A stretch of 5,787 nt of DNA, taken from Opitutales bacterium (GTDB lineage: Bacteria > Verrucomicrobiota > Verrucomicrobiia > Opitutales > Oceanipulchritudinaceae). The stretch covers positions 1-5,787 of the forward strand of contig SKLD01000110.1 of the NCBI GenBank assembly GCA_007123395.1. Reading direction: 5' to 3'. Shown one piece after another: positions 1 through 5,787 of this stretch. The notes under the pieces are model-generated. The model was not told where the DNA came from, searched no databases, and worked only from the letters and a program-made list of their open reading frames with translations. The position numbers and the translations under genes are program-made. How positions within the stretch are numbered: position 1 is the first letter of the stretch; the number at the start of each line of letters is the position of its first letter.

Positions 1-3000
1 CATGAACGATACGGCCGCATCGGGCCCATCGAAGAAGGGTGCCTGCACAAACGGCACGGGATCGACCGGAACCGGCGGGACGTCGCCGATGGCCGCGACT
101 GCGCTCACGCCGGTGGAATCGTCGTCGTTGAGGTTGATGGCGACGACACGGTATTCAAGGAGATCGGCGGACCCGACAGGGGCTGTGTAATCCCACCACT
201 CCGGCGGGTTGATGTCAGGATACTGCACATCCACATACGGGCTACCGAGCGATACACCGGATTCCGCGCCCGCGCCTTGACGCGGGCGGTAGGCAACCGC
301 GATCCACTCACCGCCGTCCACGCGGCGGTCCACACGGAAGCCAAGCTCATTGTCCGCCGTGTCTTCCCACGTGACCCGCACGGCATCCCCGGTCTCCACA
401 ACGGCTGCCTGCACGTTGACCGGAGCACTCACTTCATCTGTGTGCGGCAACTGGTAGTCACTCCCCGTGGCATGGCCCGTTTCCGGACGGGATGTCCCGC
501 CCGTGCCAAGGTTATCCGTCACGGTGACATCAAGAATCCAGTTGCTTTCCGCCTTGAGAATGCCGTGCGCACCCGGGCCACTGTTTTGGAAGGAAAGAAA
601 ACCGGCCGCGTGCATATCGTATATGCCGATCCAGCCGTTCTCGGAGCCGCGCACCCAGCGGTCTTGAATATTATACGTGAAGGCCCATGAGAACGTCTCA
701 ACGTTATTGTGGCGCTGTGCCATGACCCCTTCGGCGTCGTTGCCGATAGACCCAGTGTTGACGACGGTGTTGCCGTGTACCCACATATTGCGGCCGCCGA
801 TATCGTAGCCGCGGTTCATGTAGTCGGCCGAATTCGCCCCGACACCGACGGTCCAACCGTCGAAGGGCGCCCCTCCGTCGTCATCGATCCAGTAGTCCGT
901 TCCCTCGAAAACATCGCTGTTAACGATGTAATCACGCGGATAATAGGGCTGGATGGGCAGTTTCTCGGCGTGGTTGTTGATCACGGAGGCCCACATGCCG
1001 GAGATCTCGAAGTTTTTGTTGCCCCGGTTGAAGACCCAATTGTCGCGCACGATGATATTCTTGAAATAATATCCCGAACCCGGTGACTGCACTGTCTCAT
1101 GGTCTTGGTTGCCGCCGTAGTTGCTCTTGTTGATATCGATGCCGAGATGGTTGGCGTAATCGAAGAGCTTGTTGACGACTTCGGGACCACGGTAATCGGT
1201 GTTGCCGAGACGAACGCGTTGCAACTGCCTGTGCACGAAGTTCTTCGTCGGTTTGGCGATGACGTTGTTGGCCACGAAAACATCGCTCCCGTGGACGGAA
1301 ATGCGGCCCGTGAAACGATAGTGCGAAAAAGCGTCGTTGGGAAGTTGCGTGGAATCCATGTCCCTCCGGTCGCCGTTGAACATGTCGTTCCACGGCGCTC
1401 CATTGAGGATCTTCACGCCCATGACAAGACGTCCCGAACCCGCGTAAACGGGTGTGTGCCAATTTTCGGAGCCGTGGATGGCGTGCATGTAATGCTCGCC
1501 GTTGGGCGCATGACCGCCCCACGTTTCTTCCTCCGGCGCGAAAGCGGGCCAATCGGTCTTCCATACACCGCTGAACCATCTTCCATCGTTCATGGTGGCC
1601 GCCCGGGGGGTGTGGTAGCCCCAATAGATGAAGCCTCCGTCGAGCTTCACGTTGACCACGCCGACATTGTTCACTTCGCCGATGTGCTCCTCGCCGATGC
1701 CGGGCGTGATGCCAATGAAGCTCCAGTCGGTCGGGACTTCGCCGGCCGAGTTGGGCGCCTCCGTGATCGGATCGGTGCCGCGCATCTGCGTCGGAAACAC
1801 AAATACTGTCTGCGGCTCGAGGTCATGCACAACTTCGCGCGGGTTGTCGACGCGCACCACCGCCTGGTTGGCCGTGGGCGTCTCGCCGCGGATGACGACG
1901 CCGCTCTTGAGCATGAGACCGCGGCTCATCGGGCCGATGCCGGGGCCATAGCCCATGTCCGGAAGGTCGAAATAATACTCGCCCGCCGGGTAGTAGAGCA
2001 CTCCACCGCCTTCGGCGTGGAGTTCGTCGCGCGCGTTTTCGAAGCGCTCGAAGTGATTGTCGCCGTTGTCGTAGACCGACATGTCGATGACGTTGTCCCA
2101 CCGAACGTTGCCCGTCCACGCCGGATAGCCCTCGTCCATTGAGTAGACGGAGAAAACCGGATTTTCAAACGGCACTGGCTCAGCGGGTGCCTCACCGATA
2201 GCAACAATGTCGCTCACACCCGTGGAGTCGTCGTCATCGTAGTTGAAGGCAACGACGCGGTATTCAATCAGGTCGGCCGAACCGAGCGGGGCCGTGTAAT
2301 CGACCCAACGCTCGGGGTTCACATACGGATACGTCGCGTCCACATAGGGCGAACCGAGACTTACCCCGGATTCCTTGCCGAGTCCCTGACGCGGACGGTA
2401 GGCCACGGCATTCCATGAACCTCCGTCGACGCGGCGGTCGACGCGGAAGCCCATTTCGTTGTCCGCCGTGTCTTCCCACGTGATGTCGATGCCGTAGCCG
2501 TTCGTGAGGACACTGGCATGGACATTCGCCGGAGCGCTCACCGGTTCGGTGTGGTCGCCCACAAGATAGTCCGAACCCGCTCCGTGACCGGTCTCATTGA
2601 TGCTCAACCCGGATCCGGGCTCGCGCAGAAGATTCGGCGTGATCGTGACATCGAGGATCCAGTTATTTTCCGGCTTGAGGATGCCGATGCTGCCCGAGTT
2701 TTGCGTGCGCACGCCGGTCTTGAACGCAAGAAAACCGGAGGCGTGCATGTCATAAATGCCGCTCCACTTGCCGCCCTCGGCCCGTGTCACGATGGGACCA
2801 TCAGGATAGGCGCCAAGCGACTCGTCAAGGGAGTTGTCGGTGTCGTGGGTGCTGTAGGTGTAGGACCATGAGAAGGTCTCAATGTTGTTGTGGCGCTGGC
2901 CCATAATGCCCTCGCCGTCGTTGCCCGCCGAACCGGTGTTGATCACGGTGCATTCATGCACCCAGACATTGCGGCCACCCAAGTCGTAACCGCGGTTCAT

Positions 3001-4440
3001 ATAGTCTGACGCGGTGATTCCCGTCTGCCACCTGTGCCCGTCGAAAATACGGCCCCCGGCGCTGATGAATCCTTCCGGATCGGCGCCCGGATAGGCTTCG
3101 GGATTGGCAATGTGCGAGGTCGGGAAATGATTGCCCCAATACCACTTTTCGGCATGGTTGTTGATGAGGGACACCCATTTACCGGAGACCTCGAAGTTCT
3201 TGTTGCCGCGGTTGAAGATGTAGTTGTCGCGCACGACGATGTTGCGGAAATAATAGCCGGAGCCCGGGGTCTGCACGGTCTCGGCGTCCTGCTTGCCGCC
3301 GTAATTGCTCTTGTTGATGTCAACTCCGATGTGGGCCGAATAGTCAAAGAGAACGACTTGCTCCCCGGAATTGCTCGTCATGGCGCGGTGCACGAAATTC
3401 TTTGTCGGACGGGGGATGGAATTGTTCGCCACGAAGATATCGCTGCCGTGCACCGAAATGCGGCCGGTGAACCGGTAATCGGCGAAGTGGTCGTCCGGAA
3501 GACTCGTGCCCGACGGACTCTGGCGGTCCGCGTGATACATATCGTTCCATGGAGCGCCGTTGTTGATCCGAACGCCCATGACAAGGCGACCGCTGCCCGC
3601 CAGGACGGGTTGGTGCCAGCCGGCGGCCCCATGGATCGCATGCATATAGTGCGTTCCATCCGGCTTGTGACTTGCCCAAGTCTCACCCTCGGGAGCGAAA
3701 ACCGGTGTGTTCTTCCACGGATCACGGAACCAATTGCCTTCGTCCATGCGCTCGGGGCGGTTTGTGTGGTATCCCCAGTAAATGGTGCCGCCTTCAAGCG
3801 TGACGTTGACCACACCGATGTTGTTCACGTCGGCGAGGGTTTCTTCGCCGTCGCCCACCGTCATCCCAATGAAGCTCCAGTGAGAGGGGACCTCGCCGGC
3901 GGTGTTGGGCGTGCCCGTCACTGGATCAGTGCCGCGCATGTGCGTCGGGAAGAGAAAAACCGTCTCCGGCTCGAGGTTGGTCTCCACGCCGCGCGCGAAA
4001 TCGGGGAAGGGTTGTGTCCGCACCACAGCCTCGTTGGCCGTGGGCGTCTCGCCGCGGATGACGACGCCGCTCTTGAGCATGAGACCGCGGCTCATGGGGC
4101 CGATGCCGGGGCCAAAACCCATGTCCGGAAGGTCGAATTCATAGACACCCGCCGGGTAGTAGAGAACCCCGCCGCCTTGGGCGTGGAGTTCGTCGCGCGC
4201 GTTTTCAAAGCGCTCGAAGTGATTGTCGCCGTTGGTGTAGGCCGACATGTCGATGACGTTGCCCCACTGGATGCCACTCGTCCATGCGGGATAACCTTCA
4301 TCCGGGCCGTAATGCGAGGCCGCCGGATTGTCGGTCGGTTGCGCGGAGAGCGTAACGGCGGCAAGCGCGCAGGCCGCGCCAATGGAACCAATCAAACGCT
4401 TGAGCGCGCGATTGCGGGGGGTAGGCATGAGTTTATTCAT
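1..4440 (-). CDS. Giant secreted protein with two tandem beta-helix plus fibronectin-III units (C-terminus beyond the window)
   Basis: Reading the minus strand from the ATG at 4440 gives 1480 codons with no stop up to position 1, so the 3' end is missing. Residues 1-33 form a Sec signal peptide: a basic stretch (RNRALKR, 9-15), a hydrophobic core (16-31) and a likely signal peptidase I cut after LSA (33). C24 lies inside the core without a good lipobox, so a lipoprotein is unlikely. Two homologous units follow, residues 47-758 and 769-1464. Each opens with a beta-helix entry of the GGGVLYYPAG and LMLKSGVVIRG kind, continues with asparagine-rich coils such as IVVRDNYIFNRGNKNFEVSG, and ends with a fibronectin III-like domain (about 634-749 and 1337-1454). 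This is the architecture of surface or extracellular polysaccharide-binding or -cleaving proteins of the pectin-lyase fold. I do not recognise a specific enzyme family or substrate. No Shine-Dalgarno site precedes 4440; the in-frame ATG at 4428 is an alternative start. The frame, export and duplication are seen directly; a role in glycans is inferred. Confidence 0.93.
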   Translation of the reverse strand, partial: MNKLMPTPRNRALKRLIGSIGAACALAAVTLSAQPTDNPAASHYGPDEGYPAWTSGIQWGNVIDMSAYTNGDNHFERFENARDELHAQGGGVLYYPAGVYEFDLPDMGFGPGIGPMSRGLMLKSGVVIRGETPTANEAVVRTQPFPDFARGVETNLEPETVFLFPTHMRGTDPVTGTPNTAGEVPSHWSFIGMTVGDGEETLADVNNIGVVNVTLEGGTIYWGYHTNRPERMDEGNWFRDPWKNTPVFAPEGETWASHKPDGTHYMHAIHGAAGWHQPVLAGSGRLVMGVRINNGAPWNDMYHADRQSPSGTSLPDDHFADYRFTGRISVHGSDIFVANNSIPRPTKNFVHRAMTSNSGEQVVLFDYSAHIGVDINKSNYGGKQDAETVQTPGSGYYFRNIVVRDNYIFNRGNKNFEVSGKWVSLINNHAEKWYWGNHFPTSHIANPEAYPGADPEGFISAGGRIFDGHRWQTGITASDYMNRGYDLGGRNVWVHECTVINTGSAGNDGEGIMGQRHNNIETFSWSYTYSTHDTDNSLDESLGAYPDGPIVTRAEGGKWSGIYDMHASGFLAFKTGVRTQNSGSIGILKPENNWILDVTITPNLLREPGSGLSINETGHGAGSDYLVGDHTEPVSAPANVHASVLTNGYGIDITWEDTADNEMGFRVDRRVDGGSWNAVAYRPRQGLGKESGVSLGSPYVDATYPYVNPERWVDYTAPLGSADLIEYRVVAFNYDDDDSTGVSDIVAIGEAPAEPVPFENPVFSVYSMDEGYPAWTGNVRWDNVIDMSVYDNGDNHFERFENARDELHAEGGGVLYYPAGEYYFDLPDMGYGPGIGPMSRGLMLKSGVVIRGETPTANQAVVRVDNPREVVHDLEPQTVFVFPTQMRGTDPITEAPNSAGEVPTDWSFIGITPGIGEEHIGEVNNVGVVNVKLDGGFIYWGYHTPRAATMNDGRWFSGVWKTDWPAFAPEEETWGGHAPNGEHYMHAIHGSENWHTPVYAGSGRLVMGVKILNGAPWNDMFNGDRRDMDSTQLPNDAFSHYRFTGRISVHGSDVFVANNVIAKPTKNFVHRQLQRVRLGNTDYRGPEVVNKLFDYANHLGIDINKSNYGGNQDHETVQSPGSGYYFKNIIVRDNWVFNRGNKNFEISGMWASVINNHAEKLPIQPYYPRDYIVNSDVFEGTDYWIDDDGGAPFDGWTVGVGANSADYMNRGYDIGGRNMWVHGNTVVNTGSIGNDAEGVMAQRHNNVETFSWAFTYNIQDRWVRGSENGWIGIYDMHAAGFLSFQNSGPGAHGILKAESNWILDVTVTDNLGTGGTSRPETGHATGSDYQLPHTDEVSAPVNVQAAVVETGDAVRVTWEDTADNELGFRVDRRVDGGEWIAVAYRPRQGAGAESGVSLGSPYVDVQYPDINPPEWWDYTAPVGSADLLEYRVVAINLNDDDSTGVSAVAAIGDVPPVPVDPVPFVQAPFFDGPDAAVSFM
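49..2136 (-). repeat. Internal repeat unit 2 (residues 769-1464): beta-helix domain plus fibronectin III-like domain
   Basis: Second copy, offset from the first by 722 residues at its start (DEGYPAW at 769-775) and by 703 residues at the fibronectin domain (VSAP at 1337 against 634), so it is about 19 residues shorter overall. It keeps the GGGVLYYPAG and LMLKSGVVIRG entry, the VNVKLDGGFIYWGYH and GRISVHGSDVFVANN coils, RGNKNFEISG, and the signature NDAEGVMAQRHNN (1234-1246). It has about 9 extra residues after NFVHR (RVRLGNTDYRGPEVV region) and lacks about 16 residues of the acidic loop before GIYDMHA. The fibronectin III-like domain carries TWEDTADNELGFRVDRR and LEYRVVAIN. The linker DVPPVPVDPVPF ends it. 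Confidence 0.85.
1867..1929 (-). repeat. 63-base exact direct repeat, copy in unit 2
   Basis: Partner of the exact repeat at 4033-4095. The surrounding stretch 1867-2100 differs from 4033-4266 at about 17 positions by eye. Similarity falls sharply just below 1867, where the two units encode unrelated-looking loops (VDNPREVVHD against TQPFPDFARGVETN). Confidence 0.9.
2167..4302 (-). repeat. Internal repeat unit 1 (residues 47-758): beta-helix domain plus fibronectin III-like domain
   Basis: First copy of the duplicated unit. It begins at DEGYPAW (47-53) and enters the predicted beta-helix through NARDELHAQGGGVLYYPAG (80-98) and RGLMLKSGVVIRGETP (118-133). Probable coils are visible as YRFTGRISVHGSDIFVANN, then residues 396-427 with the motif RGNKNFEVSG, and GRNVWVHECTVINTG (489-503). 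A polar signature NDGEGIMGQRHNN (507-519) follows. A loop at about 530-557, rich in Asp, Ser and Gly, is mostly missing from unit 2. The fibronectin III-like domain (about 634-749) shows the usual pattern: APANV start, ITWEDTADNEMGFRVDRR in the core, and IEYRVVAFN near the end. A proline-rich linker (EAPAEPVPF) closes the unit. Confidence 0.85.
4033..4095 (-). repeat. 63-base exact direct repeat, copy in unit 1
   Basis: These 63 bases match 1867-1929 with no change, including synonymous positions, at an offset of 2166 bases. They encode the MSRGLMLKSGVVIRGETPTAN part of the beta-helix entry. They sit inside a longer stretch (4033-4266) that I count by eye as about 93% identical to the other copy. 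Confidence 0.9.
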
Positions 4441-4453
4441 AAGTTTGGTGTAT

Positions 4454-4540
4454 TTACGGATTGTCGAACAAAGACACCCGGCGAAGCGACCCACCTTTTC
4501 TCAAAATACCCGCTTTACCTCCGGGAATCGCCGTAATCAT
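4454..4540 (-). CDS. Possible 28-codon leader peptide upstream of the giant gene
   Basis: An ATG at 4540, lying within the hairpin, opens a 28-codon frame (MITAIPGGKAG...SLFDNP) that ends in TAA 13 bases before the giant gene's start. A strong GGAGGT motif lies inside this frame and could instead serve the internal TTG that begins LRKGGSLRR. There is no Shine-Dalgarno site in front of the ATG itself. The product is basic and resembles nothing I know. It may be a chance frame; its only support is its position just ahead of a large secreted-protein gene that lacks its own ribosome binding site. Confidence 0.15.
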   Translation of the reverse strand: MITAIPGGKAGILRKGGSLRRVSLFDNP

Positions 4541-4546
4541 ACGGCG
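4529..4546. repeat. Perfect inverted repeat, 7-bp stem with 4-base loop
   Basis: CGCCGTA and TACGGCG flank a four-base loop, about 90-110 bases upstream of the giant gene's ATG. No T-run follows on either strand, so it is not a standard intrinsic terminator. It could be an operator-like dyad or a structure in the 5' leader of the transcript. A 7-bp stem can also arise by chance in GC-rich DNA. Confidence 0.5.
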
Positions 4547-4744
4547 CTTCTCGAATTCTCAAACACGGGCAATACGGGTAATTCGGTGCAAGGGAACCTG
4601 TTTCTACACGGGGATGCGTTGAAAGTCCAAGGATAGCTCAAACCGACTCGTAATGAAATACGAAAAAACGCCAAAACAAAGGCCATTTGCGACAGAAACA
4701 CGGAAACACCTGCAAAGACCGACGGCGGAACGGCTGCAACCGAC

Positions 4745-5551
4745 TCAAGGTCCGCCGATTTCCTTGCTAAACCAAGTGAGCAGCCGCTCCGCGAACGCAT
4801 CAGGGGCATCGAAATGGACGTTGTGGCCGGCACCCTCGACGGTTTCCAGTCGCGCGCGGGGAAAGTGCCGCCGCATTTCCTTGATATCCTCTGCTTCGAC
4901 GAAGCGGGAACGCCCGCCGCGCACGAGGAGCGCCGGCCCCGCGTAGCTTTCGCCTTCGCCGATGCCCTTCTGGAAGAGCTGGGGCAGCGCCGCCTGAAGA
5001 CCGCCAAGGTTCACCGTCCATTCGAAGGCCTTCGTCTCAGGATCACGAATAAGATTGGTTGTGAGGAACTTGCGGAAAGCCCAATCCGGGATGGCCGGCT
5101 CCAGCCGCGCCTCCGCCTCGCTCCGCGAACGCAGCGACCCGAGGTCGAGCGCGCGCAGGGCGGCAAACTCCTTTTCCCAGCGCGCCGCGTAGGGTTTGGG
5201 CGCGATATCCACGACCACCAACCCCCGCACCCGCTCCGGGGCGTCAACGGCAAAGCGCATGGCCGCCTTGCCCCCCATGCTGTGCCCGACGAGCACGGGA
5301 TCGCGGATGCCCTCGCGGTCAAGAAAGGCCGCGAGGTCCGCCGCCATGGCGGGATACCCCATGTCCGCCGCGTGCGGGCTCGCGCCGTGATTGCGCAGGT
5401 CGACGGCCCACACGGCGAAACGGTCGCCGAGCCGCTTTGCCATGGACGCCCAGTTGCGGCCCGAGCCGAGCAACCCGTGCAGAACAACAAGCGGCGGCAG
5501 AGCCGCGTCGCCGTAACATTGCGCATGGAGCTTCACCGGTTGGGGCTTCAT
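4745..5551 (-). CDS. Alpha/beta-hydrolase fold esterase, YbfF/ABHD11-like
   Basis: A 268-residue protein of the alpha/beta hydrolase fold, close in length and motif order to E. coli YbfF, an esterase acting on short-chain and acyl-CoA-type esters. Visible motifs: the oxyanion-side HGLLGS (25-30), DLRNHG (51-56), the nucleophile elbow GHSMGG (89-94, Ser91), VVVDIAP (112-118) with Asp115, and GAGHNVH (240-246) with His243. The strand before the usual acid site reads VRGGRSRF and lacks the common Asp, so Asp115 is the likely triad acid, as in YbfF-type enzymes. There is no signal peptide, so it is probably cytosolic. The start at 5551 is chosen because homologues begin at this point (MKPQPVKLHAQ); ATG 5560 and GTG 5590 are in-frame alternatives that would add 3 or 13 residues. 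An AAGGA motif directly abuts ATG 5551, closer than the usual spacing. The physiological substrate cannot be read from the sequence. Confidence 0.9.
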   Translation of the reverse strand: MKPQPVKLHAQCYGDAALPPLVVLHGLLGSGRNWASMAKRLGDRFAVWAVDLRNHGASPHAADMGYPAMAADLAAFLDREGIRDPVLVGHSMGGKAAMRFAVDAPERVRGLVVVDIAPKPYAARWEKEFAALRALDLGSLRSRSEAEARLEPAIPDWAFRKFLTTNLIRDPETKAFEWTVNLGGLQAALPQLFQKGIGEGESYAGPALLVRGGRSRFVEAEDIKEMRRHFPRARLETVEGAGHNVHFDAPDAFAERLLTWFSKEIGGP

Positions 5552-5727
5552 TCCTTCCATTGCGGCAAAGGCCGCGCCGGAAGTCGACACGGAAGACGCC
5601 CCGCCCGCATTACCTTGTCTTTTCGATTCGGAAGCGGTTCGGTGGATGCAGAATCCGAGGGCCGCACCCGCACCGGAGGCACCACCGGGTTCCCAGCGTC
5701 CAAACCACTACCTGCCGACACACCCGC
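5552..5727. other. Divergent intergenic region
   Basis: About 176 bases between the start of the minus-strand hydrolase and the start of the plus-strand membrane protein. Promoters for both genes would be expected here. I see no pair of boxes close enough to consensus to mark, no clear dyad and no strong ribosome binding site in front of 5728. Confidence 0.4.
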
Positions 5728-5787
5728 ATGCCCGAATGGCTCCAATGGATCTACGACCCCGCCCTCGTCCTTCTGGGCATCGTGCTC
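5728..5787 (+). CDS. N-terminus of a probable membrane protein (continues past the window)
   Basis: An ATG at 5728 opens a frame of 20 codons to the right edge with no stop. It reads MPEWLQWIYD followed by PALVLLGIVL, a short amphipathic start leading into the beginning of a hydrophobic segment, as in many polytopic inner-membrane proteins. No Shine-Dalgarno motif is visible upstream. The stretch is too short to name a family. It is transcribed away from the hydrolase. Confidence 0.5.
   Translation, partial: MPEWLQWIYDPALVLLGIVL

Larger units (their letters stand above)
4441..4744. other. Intergenic gap upstream of the giant gene
   Basis: 304 bases between the hydrolase stop and the giant-gene start, both on the minus strand. 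It holds the hairpin at 4529-4546 and a short possible leader frame at 4454-4540. The best promoter-like pair on the minus strand is TTTCAT (4658-4653) and TATCCT (4635-4630) with a 17-base spacer, but it matches the consensus weakly and would leave a leader of nearly 190 bases. A T-rich stretch (minus strand, 4683-4653) follows the hydrolase without a stable GC-rich stem, so no intrinsic terminator can be called. A separate promoter for the giant gene is plausible from the gap length alone. Confidence 0.5.

Noticed and set aside
1099..2142. Plus-strand open frame of 347 codons as a gene
   Set aside because: Same antisense register as the frame above, and its sequence resembles that frame only because the true gene is duplicated.
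3378..3815. Minus-strand 145-codon frame inside the giant gene
   Set aside because: It is out of frame with the continuous 1480-codon frame and its composition is that of a shadow translation.
4366..4371. Lipoprotein signal at C24 of the giant protein
   Set aside because: The preceding residues GAA are a poor lipobox, and the hydrophobic core continues past the Cys to an LSA cleavage site.
3034..4536. Plus-strand open frame of 500 codons as a gene
   Set aside because: It lies codon-for-codon antisense to the signal-peptide-bearing giant gene and has no recognisable domain. Its openness is explained by missing TTA/CTA codons on the other strand.
4659..4716. Intrinsic terminator after the hydrolase
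   Set aside because: The only stem found (TTTGC with GCAAA) has 5 pairs around a 21-base loop, and the T-run lies about 20 bases further on, so the arrangement is not terminator-like.
4537..5007. Minus-strand 156-codon frame across the hydrolase 3' end and the gap
   Set aside because: It overlaps the hydrolase in another frame, and its Arg/Ser-rich first part is a shadow of that gene.
5548..5745. Minus-strand 65-codon frame ahead of the hydrolase
   Set aside because: Its Pro/Arg/Ser-rich product has no recognisable features, and it overlaps the start of the divergent plus-strand gene. The ATGA overlap with the hydrolase is noted as a finding, but the frame is probably chance.
1..5787. CRISPR array, tRNA, rRNA or insertion sequence
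   Set aside because: No short regularly spaced repeats, RNA gene signatures, transposase-like frames or terminal inverted repeats were seen. The long repeats are two in-frame copies of a protein module.

Overview
The window comes from a GC-rich bacterium. Sec-type export, a very large secreted beta-helix/fibronectin-III protein and weak or absent Shine-Dalgarno sites fit a polysaccharide-associated lineage such as Verrucomicrobiota or another PVC group. That placement is an inference from style, not from a marker gene.

Layout. Positions 4440 to 1 on the minus strand are one uninterrupted reading frame of 1480 codons. It starts with a signal peptide and runs off the left edge without a stop. 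It encodes a secreted protein built as a tandem duplication: two copies of a unit of about 700 residues, each a predicted right-handed beta-helix domain followed by a fibronectin type III-like domain and a proline-rich linker. Large open frames on the plus strand across this region (for example 3034-4536 and 1099-2142) are same-register antisense shadows. Positions 4441-4744 are a 304-base gap with a perfect 7-bp hairpin and a possible 28-codon leader frame, but no convincing promoter or terminator. Positions 4745-5551 on the minus strand encode an alpha/beta hydrolase of the YbfF/ABHD11 type. A divergent gap follows, and the first 20 codons of a probable membrane protein begin at 5728 on the plus strand and leave the window at the right edge.

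How the genes relate. The hydrolase and the giant gene point the same way but lie 304 bases apart. The giant protein is exported and the hydrolase appears cytosolic, so nothing here ties them into one pathway. The notable content is the duplicated secreted protein. The two copies diverge unevenly: a stretch of about 234 bases near the start of each unit is about 93% identical, including 63 bases with no change, while later parts differ clearly in sequence and length.
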